This document shows, in pieces, positions 56,038-64,000 of a stretch of 64,000 bases of DNA. Each line of letters starts with the position of its first letter. The first letter of the stretch is position 1. Below the pieces are notes generated by a model. That model was not told where the DNA came from. It worked only from the letters and a program-made list of their open reading frames with translations, and did no database searches. The translations under genes and the position numbers were made by a program. The DNA comes from Jeotgalicoccus aerolatus (GTDB lineage Bacteria; Bacillota; Bacilli; Staphylococcales; Salinicoccaceae): the NCBI RefSeq assembly GCF_014635205.1, contig NZ_BMCN01000003.1, positions 62,001 through 126,000 of the forward strand, in the 5' to 3' direction.

Positions 56038-57348
56038 TTATTCGGCGTTCATTAATCGATCTTCTTTATCTTGTGCGTTTTCACCGCGCATTGCAAGCAC
56101 AGCGATCAGTGATACGACTGCTGTGAGTACAATATACAGCGATACCGGTATGCTTGAACCGTTGAACTGGTTCATCAGGAACTCAGCAATCAGCGGTGCA
56201 GATCCGCCGGCAACTGCGGCACCAATTTGATAACCGAGTGTGACGCCGGTATAACGGACTTCCTTGCTGAATGATTCTGAGAACATGGTGCCGAGTATGG
56301 CAGTAATCGGCGGCCAAACGACAACCAAGCCGATAAAGGTCGCCAGAATAACGAGCACCGGTTCATGTGTATTGACGATGATGAAGTACGGGAACGCGTA
56401 GATCAGCATAGCGACCGCACCGATTAAGAACATTTTCTTGCGTCCGACTTTATCTGATAAACTGCCCATAATAGGAATCATAATCGTCGTCAGTACAGAT
56501 ACGGCCATAATAGACAGCATCATAAATTCAAACGATACGTCTAAATTCGAAACACCGTAACCGACGATAAATGTAGTAAAGATATAGAACGGCCCGGTTT
56601 CAACGAATTTAGCACCGGAAGTAATGAGTACTTCTTTCGGATGCTTCTTAAAAATTTCAACGATTGGCAAACGGCGGACTTCATTTTTCGCTTCAGCTTC
56701 TTTTTGCATAGCAATGAAAGCGGGTGTTTCGTCCAGTCCTTTACGAATTAAAAGACCGACGATGACTAAGAGCAGACTGAAGATAAATGGAATTCTCCAT
56801 CCCCATGAAAGAAACATTTCTTCAGGCATTGCCCATGTCAGTAAAAAGAAAAATCCGTAAGCGAGCACGAGTCCAATCGGGATCCCCATCTGAGGGAAAC
56901 TTCCGAACAGGCCGCGCTGATTTTTAGGCGCGTATTCAGTTGCTAAGAGCAGGGCGCCGCCCCATTCTCCGCCGATGCCGAGTCCTTGAATTAAACGGAA
57001 TAAGAGCAGCAGCAAAGGTGCAGCAACTCCGATTTGTGCATATGTAGGTAACAGACCGATACCGGCGGTAGCCAGTCCCATTAAACTTAAAGTAATGATT
57101 AATGTTTTCTTACGGCCGACCCTGTCACCGATATGTGCAAAGATGACGCCCCCTAAAGGCCGTATAAAGAATGATAATGCCAGCCCGAAATAGGCCAGAA
57201 TATTCGACAGGAACGCATCGTCTGTAACGAAGAACTGCGTATTAAAAATAATACTTGCTACAGCAGCGTACAGGAAAAAGTCGAACCATTCGATTGATGA
57301 ACCAATTAAACTTGCTGATAATACTTTTCTTCTGAGTTTCTTATCCAT
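56038..57348 (-). CDS. MHS-family metabolite:H+ symporter (MFS)
   Basis: The 436 aa protein has twelve helices and the MHS signatures IEWFDFFLYAAVA at the N-terminus, FIRPLGGVIFAHIGDRVGRK in loop 2-3 and RLIQGLGIGGEWGGA in helix 4-5, like ProP, ShiA and KgtP. It imports an organic acid, betaine or a similar compound with protons. AGGGGAGG lies before the ATG. The ornithine cyclodeaminase-family gene is next on the same strand, about 10-20 bp downstream, suggesting uptake and conversion of an amino acid-like compound. Confidence 0.88.
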   Translation of the reverse strand: MDKKLRRKVLSASLIGSSIEWFDFFLYAAVASIIFNTQFFVTDDAFLSNILAYFGLALSFFIRPLGGVIFAHIGDRVGRKKTLIITLSLMGLATAGIGLLPTYAQIGVAAPLLLLLFRLIQGLGIGGEWGGALLLATEYAPKNQRGLFGSFPQMGIPIGLVLAYGFFFLLTWAMPEEMFLSWGWRIPFIFSLLLVIVGLLIRKGLDETPAFIAMQKEAEAKNEVRRLPIVEIFKKHPKEVLITSGAKFVETGPFYIFTTFIVGYGVSNLDVSFEFMMLSIMAVSVLTTIMIPIMGSLSDKVGRKKMFLIGAVAMLIYAFPYFIIVNTHEPVLVILATFIGLVVVWPPITAILGTMFSESFSKEVRYTGVTLGYQIGAAVAGGSAPLIAEFLMNQFNGSSIPVSLYIVLTAVVSLIAVLAMRGENAQDKEDRLMNAE

Positions 57349-57464
57349 ATTAAACCTCCCCTTATTTAATCCAGATTAGCATATAAAAAAGTTCCTGAAT
57401 ATAAAAATATGCAATGTTCAGATTTGCCGGAAAAATTGCTGTCTTAAATAAAATGAAGTTGATT

Positions 57465-57492
57465 TTTATACAGGCATAGCGTAATCTATATT
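57465..57492 (+). promoter_or_regulatory. Promoter of tRNA-Val
   Basis: TTTATA (57465-57470), a 16-base spacer and TATATT (57487-57492) place the start a few bases before the tRNA gene. Confidence 0.4.
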
Positions 57493-57505
57493 AGTAACCG
57501 AATAT

Positions 57506-57577
57506 GATTCCGTAGCTCAGCGGGAGAGCGCTTCGTTGACATCGAAGAGGTCGGTGGTTCAATCCCACTCGGAATCA
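57506..57577 (+). tRNA. tRNA-Val (anticodon GAC)
   Basis: A full cloverleaf is visible: acceptor GATTCCG with CGGAATC, D stem GCTC/GAGC, anticodon stem CTTCG/CGAAG with loop TTGACAT, and T arm GGTGG-TTCAATC-CCACT. The anticodon GAC reads GUC/GUU valine. CCA is not encoded. The gene stands alone with its own terminator. Confidence 0.93.
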
Positions 57578-57583
57578 TTACAG

Positions 57584-57622
57584 AAAAAGCAGTACGATGT
57601 TCCCGCATCGTACTGCTTTTTT
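57584..57622 (+). terminator. Terminator after tRNA-Val
   Basis: AAAAAGCAGTACGATG and CATCGTACTGCTTTTTT form a perfect 16-bp stem with a 6-base loop, ending in a T run. Confidence 0.92.
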
Positions 57623-57699
57623 CAAAAATATACGCTTGAAGTCAGCTGTAAAAGGGTATTCAGCAAGAAAAAGTGTAGACATGAAGGTCGTGATAGGAA

Positions 57700-58422
57700 A
57701 TGGCTGAAATTATTGCATCACTGCACGACGCGGGAAAGAAGTTTTTCTTTCATCGCGTCCTTAAAAATATAAATTTAGAAGTAAAAAAAGGGGAAATACT
57801 TGGTTTAATCGGTCCGAGCGGTTCAGGTAAAACGACGTGCATCCGCTGCATGCTCGGCATGGAAGATTTAACAGAAGGTGAAGCGTTTGTGCTGAATGAA
57901 CAGATGCCAAAGCGTAAAGTGCTGGATCGTACCGGTTATATGGGGCAGGAGACTGCCTTGTACGGCACGTTGACTGCCTATGAAAATATGGTGTTTTTCG
58001 GTCAGTTGAAAAATTTAAGCAAAGAGACCCTGCAGACGGAAATCGATAAAAACTTAAAACTCGTCGACTTATACGAATACCGCAACAAAGTCGTGACTCA
58101 GTTTTCCGGGGGTATGAAGCGGAGACTGTCGCTGGCGATTACACTGCTCGGATCACCGGAATTTATCGTGCTGGATGAACCGACTGTGGGAATCGATCCG
58201 AAATTAAGACTGTCAGTCTGGAATCAGCTGAGCGCCTTAGCAGATGAAGGCAAAGGTCTAATCGTAACGACGCATGTGATGAGTGAAGCGGAGAAATGCG
58301 ACCGGGTGGCACTATTAGTTGACGGTGAAATTTTGGCTGTAGGCACACCCGAAGATTTAATGCGGGAATTTAAGGCGGCATCTATTGAGGAAGTGTTCAT
58401 CAATATGGAGGTGGAAACATGA
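57700..58422 (+). CDS. ABC exporter ATP-binding protein
   Basis: The 240 aa ATPase has Walker A GPSGSGKTT (about residue 38), the signature FSGGMKRRLSL, Walker B FIVLDEPTVGID and the switch His in TTHVMSE. It is typical of ABC-2 type drug or lipid exporters. AGGAA lies before the ATG. It overlaps the permease gene by 4 bp. The VOC and GNAT genes downstream suggest a resistance or detoxification cassette; the substrate is unknown. Confidence 0.88.
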   Translation: MAEIIASLHDAGKKFFFHRVLKNINLEVKKGEILGLIGPSGSGKTTCIRCMLGMEDLTEGEAFVLNEQMPKRKVLDRTGYMGQETALYGTLTAYENMVFFGQLKNLSKETLQTEIDKNLKLVDLYEYRNKVVTQFSGGMKRRLSLAITLLGSPEFIVLDEPTVGIDPKLRLSVWNQLSALADEGKGLIVTTHVMSEAEKCDRVALLVDGEILAVGTPEDLMREFKAASIEEVFINMEVET

Positions 58423-59495
58423 CGCGTCTGAAAGCCATCGCGGTAAAGATTATCAGAGAGCTGATCAGAGACGTCAGAACGCTTGCTTTAATGATGCTGG
58501 CGCCGCTGATAGTGATTACTTTGATGTATTTTATCTTCGATGTGAATAATGAAGCGGATATTAGAATCGGTATACCGCATACGACGAATGAAACGTTTAT
58601 AGAAGGATTGCCGGAAGACGCGGAAGCGGTGCCGTATGAAGTGGCACCGGTGATGGAGACGCTGCTCGATACGGATGATTTAGACGCCTTTGTTGAAATT
58701 TCGGATGAAGCGGTGAATATTACGTATAAAAATGAAGACCCGACAAGAACAACGGCAGTCAGGCAGATGGTGCAATCAGGACTTGAAGCAATGAAAGAAG
58801 AACAGCTGAACAGTGTCATGGGAGCCTTGCCGGAAGAAGCGGTGCTGCCGTCAGTTGATGTAGAAGAAGACTATTTGTACGGGAGTCAAAACAGTACGTT
58901 TTTCGATAAAATGTTCCCAATCCTCATCGGCTTTTTTGTCTTTTTCTTTGTCTTCTTAATATCAGGAATTGCACTGCTCAGAGAACGGACGATGGGCACG
59001 CTGGAAAGAATCTTATCGACATCGGTCAGACGGAGTGAAATCATCGTCGGTTATTTAATCGGCTTCGGTATATTTGCGATCGTCCAGACGATGATTATCG
59101 TAATGTACTCAATCTATTTACTGGATATGACAATCAAGGGAGCTGTCGGCTGGGTATTTGTGATTAACATCCTGCTGGCCCTAAGCGCTTTAGCCATCGG
59201 CATGTTCATTTCGACATTTGCAAAAACGGAATTTCAGATGATGCAATTTATCCCGCTGATAATCGTTCCGCAAATATTTTTCTCAGGGATTATTCCCTTG
59301 GATAATATTGCAGACTGGATTAGTGTAATCGGCTATGTCTTTCCGCTGAGCTATGCAGGAGACGCCTTGACTGAAGTGATGATTAAAGGCAACGGCTTCC
59401 TGCATATTTGGAAAGACTTATTGGCGCTGGTGTTGTTCATACTTGTGTTTGTGCTGCTGGATATTTTTGGTTTAAGAAAATACCGCAGGGTTTAG
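58419..59495 (+). CDS. ABC-2 type exporter permease
   Basis: The 358 aa membrane protein has one N-terminal helix (about residues 20-40), a large extracytoplasmic domain to about residue 165, then five helices, ending in DIFGLRKYRRV. This is the YhgE/DrrB-like ABC-2 layout; the segment LRERTMGTLERILSTSVRRSE after the second helix is diagnostic. It pairs with the ATPase gene that overlaps its start. Confidence 0.87.
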   Translation: MTRLKAIAVKIIRELIRDVRTLALMMLAPLIVITLMYFIFDVNNEADIRIGIPHTTNETFIEGLPEDAEAVPYEVAPVMETLLDTDDLDAFVEISDEAVNITYKNEDPTRTTAVRQMVQSGLEAMKEEQLNSVMGALPEEAVLPSVDVEEDYLYGSQNSTFFDKMFPILIGFFVFFFVFLISGIALLRERTMGTLERILSTSVRRSEIIVGYLIGFGIFAIVQTMIIVMYSIYLLDMTIKGAVGWVFVINILLALSALAIGMFISTFAKTEFQMMQFIPLIIVPQIFFSGIIPLDNIADWISVIGYVFPLSYAGDALTEVMIKGNGFLHIWKDLLALVLFILVFVLLDIFGLRKYRRV

Positions 59496-59514
59496 AATTT
59501 AAGGAGGAACTTAA

Positions 59515-59898
59515 ATGATAAAAAAATTAATGAACGTCATGTTGTATGTCGAAGATATCGATCAGGCAGTAGACTTTTGGACGAACCGTTTAGGATTTAC
59601 AGTTAAAAATGAACTGGATTTAATGGAAAACTTTAAAGGATTTGAAATCGCGCCGGAAGTGGCGTCAGAAACGACACTGGTACTGTTTCCGTTGGCATTT
59701 ATAGAAAAATACAGCCCGGAAGTGAGCCGTGAAACACCGTCCTTGATGTTTGAAGTGGAGAATATAGAAGAGACGTATGAGAAATTTAAGGACAAAGGCG
59801 TGCATGTTGGAGAACTGGTGGAAATACCGGATATGAAGACGTTTAACTTTAACGATGGGCAGGACAACTACTTTGCGGTGAGTGAAGCGGTGGAATAG
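59515..59898 (+). CDS. VOC family protein (glyoxalase/bleomycin-resistance fold)
   Basis: The 127 aa product has two beta-alpha-beta-beta-beta modules: MNVMLYVEDIDQAVDFWTNRLG, and PSLMFEVENIEETYEKFKDK. Metal or drug binding is possible, but ligand residues cannot be assigned with confidence. AAGGAGG lies 7 bases before the ATG. It is 19 bp after the exporter permease and 10 bp before the GNAT gene, probably in one operon. Confidence 0.82.
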   Translation: MIKKLMNVMLYVEDIDQAVDFWTNRLGFTVKNELDLMENFKGFEIAPEVASETTLVLFPLAFIEKYSPEVSRETPSLMFEVENIEETYEKFKDKGVHVGELVEIPDMKTFNFNDGQDNYFAVSEAVE

Positions 59899-59908
59899 GA
59901 GTTGGCTG

Positions 59909-60358
59909 ATGGTTGAGTTTGTTGAGATCAATGAAGAAAACTATGAAGCAGTGCTGCAGTTGAAGGTGACAGAAGCACAAGGGAAATTTGTTGCACAGAA
60001 TGTGCGGTCGATCGCAGATGCGTATCTGTACCGTGAAGCGGGAGACGTGTTTCCGTATGCGGTACAGGATGGAAAAACTGTGGTTGGCTTCGTACTGCTG
60101 GATGAAGACGTGGAAGAGAAGGAATATATGATTTGGCGGATGATGGTTGGCCGGGAATATCAAGGTCAAGGCTATGGCAGAGCGATAGTGGAGAAAGTGA
60201 TGGATATGTTTAAAAAAGACGACAGATTTGATGTACTCATTGCGGATTATGTTAAAGGCAATGAAGTGATGGGGAAAATTCTGGAATCTTTTGGATTTGA
60301 ATATGGCGAGTTTGATGAAGAGAATAATGAGTATGTGATGAAGTATAAAAAAGCTTGA
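59909..60358 (+). CDS. GNAT family N-acetyltransferase
   Basis: This acetyl-CoA-dependent acetyltransferase, 149 aa, has the acetyl-CoA loop WRMMVGREYQGQGYGRAIVE and a C-terminal GKILESFGFEYGEF. The overall layout is like the BltD/PaiA polyamine acetyltransferases, but the substrate is uncertain. The start is ATG 59909, with AGGAG 7 bases upstream; the upstream in-frame stretch overlaps the VOC gene. Last gene of the exporter operon; its stop lies inside the terminator. Confidence 0.83.
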   Translation: MVEFVEINEENYEAVLQLKVTEAQGKFVAQNVRSIADAYLYREAGDVFPYAVQDGKTVVGFVLLDEDVEEKEYMIWRMMVGREYQGQGYGRAIVEKVMDMFKKDDRFDVLIADYVKGNEVMGKILESFGFEYGEFDEENNEYVMKYKKA

Positions 60359-60384
60359 GAATATAAATATTCTTGAGCTTTTTT
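60347..60384 (+). terminator. Terminator after the GNAT gene
   Basis: AAAAAAGCT and AGCTTTTTT bracket an inner AGAATAT/ATATTCT stem with an AA loop; the T run follows the outer stem. Confidence 0.8.
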
Positions 60385-60455
60385 ATATTAATAAGTAGAT
60401 TTACGATACATTTATATTTTTGTAATTAATCGGAATCTTATATGAGTTCTGGATC

Positions 60456-60484
60456 TTCACTTATTTCGAAATCTTAATTATAAT
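60456..60484 (+). promoter_or_regulatory. Promoter of the helicase-GHKL module
   Basis: TTCACT (60456-60461), a 17-base spacer and a perfect TATAAT (60479-60484) lie about 30 bp before the helicase gene. The surrounding 100 bp are very AT-rich. Confidence 0.55.
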
Positions 60485-60515
60485 AAAGATATATCAACGG
60501 AACGGACGGGATGCT

Positions 60516-63395
60516 ATGGAATCAAGGAAAGCAAATTTACTGAATGCTTACGAACGTGGCTTTATTGATCGCTTTACAACCAAGACTTCACATTATCCAC
60601 CAGAATTGATTATTAATACTAAAGATGAAAATGTCTTGTCACCGATGCTCGACGCATTAGAATCATGTCAGTCTTTCGAGATCTCAGTTGCTTTTATTAC
60701 CGAGGGAGGCATTGCTTCACTAAAGACTGTGTTACATGAACTTAACCAGCGTGGTGTAAGAGGTAAAATCATCACGTCTACATATTTAAATTTTAATAAG
60801 CCAAAAGTTTTTAAAGAATTACTTAAGATTCCTAATATAGATGTACACATTACTCAACAGGTAGGGTTTCATGCCAAGGGATATGTTTTTGATAAGAAAG
60901 ATTATTCTGTAATGTTTATTGGAAGCTCAAACTTAACTGATGCAGCACTTAAAAAGAATTATGAATACAATTTGAAACTGACTTCTTTAGATAATGGTGA
61001 AGTGATTCAACATTTCAGATTACAATTCGAATTACTGTGGAAAGATTCTACTCTTTTATCGGAAGAGTGGATTAAAAGCTATGAGCAGACCTATTTAGAA
61101 AATAAGCCTGATGAAAAAGTTCTTCAGTTAATAGAAACAAAGAAACCATATCGCTACGATAATTTTAATCTAGAAGAGATAACACCTAATTTAATGCAAG
61201 AAGAAGCTCTAAGATCTTTGGAGGAACTGCGTTTATCTGGTGAAAAAAGAGGTCTGGTCATATCAGCTACTGGAACCGGGAAAACATATTTGTCTGCATT
61301 TGATGTCAGAAATTTTAATCCGAGTCGAGTTCTATTTATTGCCCATAGAGAACAAATTTTAATGAAATCACTAAATGATTATAGAAACTTAATTGGTGGA
61401 GATCCATCTGATTTTGGTATATACAGCGGATCTAAAAAGGATATCGATGCGAAATATATGTTTGCCACTGTACAGACATTTTCAAAAGAAAGTCATTTAG
61501 AACAGTTTCCCAAACACGCGTTTGATTACATTGTGATGGATGAAGCACATCGAAGCAGTGCAAACTCATACACTAAAATAATCAATTACTTTGAGCCTAA
61601 GTTCCTATTAGGAATGACTGCAACTCCGGAACGTACAGATAATAATGAAATTTTTGGTCTGTTTGATTTCAATATTGCTTATGAAATTAGATTACAAAAA
61701 GCATTAGAAGCTGAAATTTTATCACCGTTTCATTATTTTGGTGTGACTGATTATATTGTGAATGGAGAAACAGTAAGTGATACTAGCTCAATGAATGAAC
61801 TGTTAGACCAAGAGAGAATCCAGCATATCATTGATAAGCTACATTATTACTCCCACGCAGGTGAAGAAGTGAGAGGATTAATGTTTGTTTCAAATAGGGA
61901 GGAAGCTCATAAATTATCTGAACTACTTAATCAAAAAGGGTATAAAACAAGAGCATTAACAGGTATGGATTCTCAAGAAGAACGTCAAGAAGCTGTAGTG
62001 ATGCTAGAAGCTAATAAATTAGATTACTTAATCACGGTAGACATTTTCAATGAAGGTGTTGATATACCTTCAGTTAATCAGGTGGTCATGCTAAGACAAA
62101 CAGAATCGAGTATTATCTTTGTCCAGCAACTTGGTCGAGGTTTACGAAAACACGTTGATAAAGAATTTCTCACAGTAATTGATTTTATCGGTAATTATAA
62201 AAATAACTATTTGATACCCGTAGCATTAACAGGAGACAAATCTTTCAATAAAGATAGTTTACGGAAAGATGTTGTTGGCGGTAGTTTAATAACTGGTGAA
62301 TCAACAATTAATTTTGAAAGAATTGCTCAAGATAGAATTTTTAAGTCTATTTCAAAAGTATCATTAGATACCTTAGCTAACCTAAAGAAACTGTATCACT
62401 ATACAAAAAATAAACTCGGACAGATACCGACGTTGGTTGAATTATATAAAGATCAAGATGCGATGAATCCAATGTTAGTATTAAATAAGTATGATCATTA
62501 CGTACAATTTTTAACGAAAATCAAAGAGGAAACTGTACCACTTACCAACGGACAAGATAGGATATTAACTTATATATCGAAAGAAATTGTTGATGGTAAA
62601 AGAGTTACAGAGATTTTATTGCTCAAAAAGTTATTGAATGGTCCGGTTAATAAAAGCGAATTCCAAAGAGACATGAAAGAACATAATTATTACATGACAA
62701 ATGAGACACTGAGATCGATCATCAGAATGTTTACTTTAGAATTCTATACTCAGCAAAAGCGGAAAAAATATAAATATCCGCTCATAGAAGTAGATGGTGA
62801 GAAAATATACGTGACAAAAGAATTTAGATCTTCTTTAAAAGATGAATATTTTAGAAAACAAGTAGACGACTTATTAGAATTAGGGTTACTACAATCGAAA
62901 AATTATGATCAGACGGTTCAACTAACGATTAATGAAAAATACAGTAGGACAGATGTGTGTAGAATACTGAACTGGGAAAAAGATGAGTCCAGCACGATGT
63001 ATGGATACAAAACCAAACATAATACGACACCAATATTTGTGAACTATAACAAAAAAGATGATATTGATGAATCAGTTAGATATGACGACCGTTTCTTAGA
63101 CTCTCATGTGTTTCAGTGGTATACACGAAAAGGGACGGATTTAGATTCCAAGATTAACAAAGAGATTATTGAGAAACATGAACATGACGCAACTGATATT
63201 CACTTGTTTGTGAAAAGAGACGACGATGAGGGTGTCTACCATTACTATATGGGTGAAGTCAGTATTGATATGTCCTCAACAGAAAATGCATCGATAGGGT
63301 TGAGTGAAGACAAACATAAAGTAGCCAAAATGAATTTCATATTGGAGAACCCGGTTGATTATAATATGTATCGGTTCATTGATGGAGAGAAATAA
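60516..63395 (+). CDS. PLD nuclease-SF2 helicase-DUF3427 protein
   Basis: The 959 aa protein combines three parts. Residues about 30-190 form a phospholipase D-type nuclease domain with one HKD site (FHAKGYVF, then IGSSNLTDAAL). Residues about 220-590 form a superfamily II helicase: SATGTGKT (motif I), VMDEAHRSS (II), GMTATPERTD (III) and QQLGRGLRKH (VI). The remaining 370 residues correspond to DUF3427. Such proteins resemble restriction-type or phage-defence nucleases. The region is visibly more AT-rich than the core genes, suggesting transfer. A GHKL ATPase gene follows 84 bp later. Nuclease and helicase roles are inferred from the motifs. Confidence 0.88.
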   Translation: MESRKANLLNAYERGFIDRFTTKTSHYPPELIINTKDENVLSPMLDALESCQSFEISVAFITEGGIASLKTVLHELNQRGVRGKIITSTYLNFNKPKVFKELLKIPNIDVHITQQVGFHAKGYVFDKKDYSVMFIGSSNLTDAALKKNYEYNLKLTSLDNGEVIQHFRLQFELLWKDSTLLSEEWIKSYEQTYLENKPDEKVLQLIETKKPYRYDNFNLEEITPNLMQEEALRSLEELRLSGEKRGLVISATGTGKTYLSAFDVRNFNPSRVLFIAHREQILMKSLNDYRNLIGGDPSDFGIYSGSKKDIDAKYMFATVQTFSKESHLEQFPKHAFDYIVMDEAHRSSANSYTKIINYFEPKFLLGMTATPERTDNNEIFGLFDFNIAYEIRLQKALEAEILSPFHYFGVTDYIVNGETVSDTSSMNELLDQERIQHIIDKLHYYSHAGEEVRGLMFVSNREEAHKLSELLNQKGYKTRALTGMDSQEERQEAVVMLEANKLDYLITVDIFNEGVDIPSVNQVVMLRQTESSIIFVQQLGRGLRKHVDKEFLTVIDFIGNYKNNYLIPVALTGDKSFNKDSLRKDVVGGSLITGESTINFERIAQDRIFKSISKVSLDTLANLKKLYHYTKNKLGQIPTLVELYKDQDAMNPMLVLNKYDHYVQFLTKIKEETVPLTNGQDRILTYISKEIVDGKRVTEILLLKKLLNGPVNKSEFQRDMKEHNYYMTNETLRSIIRMFTLEFYTQQKRKKYKYPLIEVDGEKIYVTKEFRSSLKDEYFRKQVDDLLELGLLQSKNYDQTVQLTINEKYSRTDVCRILNWEKDESSTMYGYKTKHNTTPIFVNYNKKDDIDESVRYDDRFLDSHVFQWYTRKGTDLDSKINKEIIEKHEHDATDIHLFVKRDDDEGVYHYYMGEVSIDMSSTENASIGLSEDKHKVAKMNFILENPVDYNMYRFIDGEK

Positions 63396-63479
63396 TAATT
63401 TAAAAACTGATGTTTTTAAAGTTTAATTTCTCATTCATATTTAAGTGAAAAAATTAACTTAATAATTGGAGGAGCATAA

Positions 63480-64000
63480 GTGAATATGAATGACTTTCAA
63501 TTTGCAAAGATTGAATATATTGAAAATACGACATTTGATGGATCATTGGATTCTTTTTATGAAAAAGGTATAGAAGGAACAATTAGAGAGAATATACAAA
63601 ACTCTATAGATGCGAAGCTTGAAACTGAAAACAAAGTAAAAGTCAGGATTGTCTTAGGAAAGGTTGAAAGATCAGAATTACCGGGCATTAATGAAGTATT
63701 TCAGCATATAGATTCAATGGAAGGTAAAAATGAATATACGATTGAGAAGATAAATTATATGCAAGGAAGAAAAGAAGAGAACTCGATTAATGTTTTAACA
63801 ATAGAAGATTTAAATACAAAAGGATTGTCAGGAGCTAAAAATGGTCAATCTGGTAGATCAGAAGATACATTTGGTTCCTATGCTTATAGAAAAGGATTTC
63901 ATAATAAAAATGAAAATGCTGAAACCGAAATATCTCGTGGGGGTTCTCATGGTATTGGGAAAATTTCAAATAATGCGGTGTCAGATATCAACTTAATGTA
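63480..64000 (+). CDS. GHKL-type ATPase-like protein (3'-partial)
   Basis: The frame is open to the window end (at least 173 codons). GTG 63480 is preferred, with GGAGGAG 5 bases upstream; ATG 63486 is an alternative. Three segments match the Bergerat ATP-binding fold of Hsp90/MutL/gyrase-like proteins: RENIQNSIDA (N box, about residue 36), IEDLNTKGLSG (G1 box, about residue 113) and GGSHGIGKIS (G2 box, about residue 158). The spacing fits GHKL ATPases found in phage-defence loci. It follows the helicase gene and is equally AT-rich, so the two probably work together. Confidence 0.7.
   Translation, partial: MNMNDFQFAKIEYIENTTFDGSLDSFYEKGIEGTIRENIQNSIDAKLETENKVKVRIVLGKVERSELPGINEVFQHIDSMEGKNEYTIEKINYMQGRKEENSINVLTIEDLNTKGLSGAKNGQSGRSEDTFGSYAYRKGFHNKNENAETEISRGGSHGIGKISNNAVSDINLM

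Noticed and set aside
60516-63395. Mokosh or DISARM assignment for the PLD-helicase
   Set aside because: Mokosh helicases are of the SF1 RNA-helicase type and DISARM needs drmA/drmB and a methylase; here the helicase is an SF2 restriction-type motor with DUF3427.

Overview
The window is a chromosomal segment of a low-to-moderate GC Gram-positive bacterium. The order rplJ-rplL-ybxB-rpoB-rpoC-rpsL-rpsG-fusA-tuf, followed by an M20 amidohydrolase, kbl, a threonine dehydrogenase-like SDR, tadA, pdxK, ung, pta and lipL, is the arrangement of Staphylococcaceae. RpoB, RpoC, PdxK and Ung also read like close relatives of the Staphylococcus proteins. The extra bacillithiol, FolE2 and M20 genes, the loss of the L7Ae-like gene after rpoC and the absence of mva genes near lipL suggest a Jeotgalicoccus/Salinicoccus-type relative rather than Staphylococcus itself. 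That genus-level statement is inference.

Layout. 1-13.8 kb: ribosomal protein, RNA polymerase and elongation factor cluster on the + strand, with promoters, leader hairpins and terminators. 13.8-17.3 kb: three tandem, overlapping M20 amidohydrolases on the - strand. 17.4-20.9 kb: threonine catabolism (kbl, tdh), a HAD phosphatase and tadA. 20.9-23.7 kb (-): folE2, bshB2, a YojF-like gene and pdxK. 23.8-25.5 kb: ung and three small ywd-type genes. 25.5-27.6 kb: a GntR-regulated ABC transporter behind a clear operator. 27.6-28.2 kb: a deletion scar joining a headless lysR to a transporter tail. 28.3-30.6 kb: acyltransferase, small membrane proteins and an MBL-fold hydrolase. 30.8-32.2 kb: a NERD-domain protein, then an eight-unit 41-bp hairpin repeat array. 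32.2-40.3 kb: hemQ, pta, lipL, an MFS transporter, an HD phosphohydrolase, ywhD, ywiB and argS. 40.4-46.8 kb: a cobalamin/siderophore-type ABC importer lacking an ATPase gene, an S9 and an M24 peptidase, and aspA. 46.9-50.9 kb: a lipoprotein, two paralogous uncharacterised proteins (one with a pRiA4b ORF-3-like domain) and a fourth M20 hydrolase. 51-57.4 kb: PPK2, a TDT transporter, a decayed nucleoside hydrolase, a lipoprotein, an ornithine cyclodeaminase-family enzyme and an MHS transporter. 57.5-60.4 kb: tRNA-Val, an ABC exporter, and VOC and GNAT proteins. 60.5-64 kb: an AT-rich module with a PLD-nuclease/SF2-helicase/DUF3427 protein and a GHKL-type ATPase cut by the window end.

The most promising candidate for an undescribed system is the terminal helicase-GHKL pair, which has the architecture of an anti-phage module. 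Other notable items are the 41-bp palindromic repeat array and its degenerate relatives at 51.9 kb, a compact promoter-hairpin-terminator unit between ywhD and ywiB that looks like a small RNA, and CcpA-like operator sites at pta and kbl. All assignments come from reading the sequence; no database search was possible.
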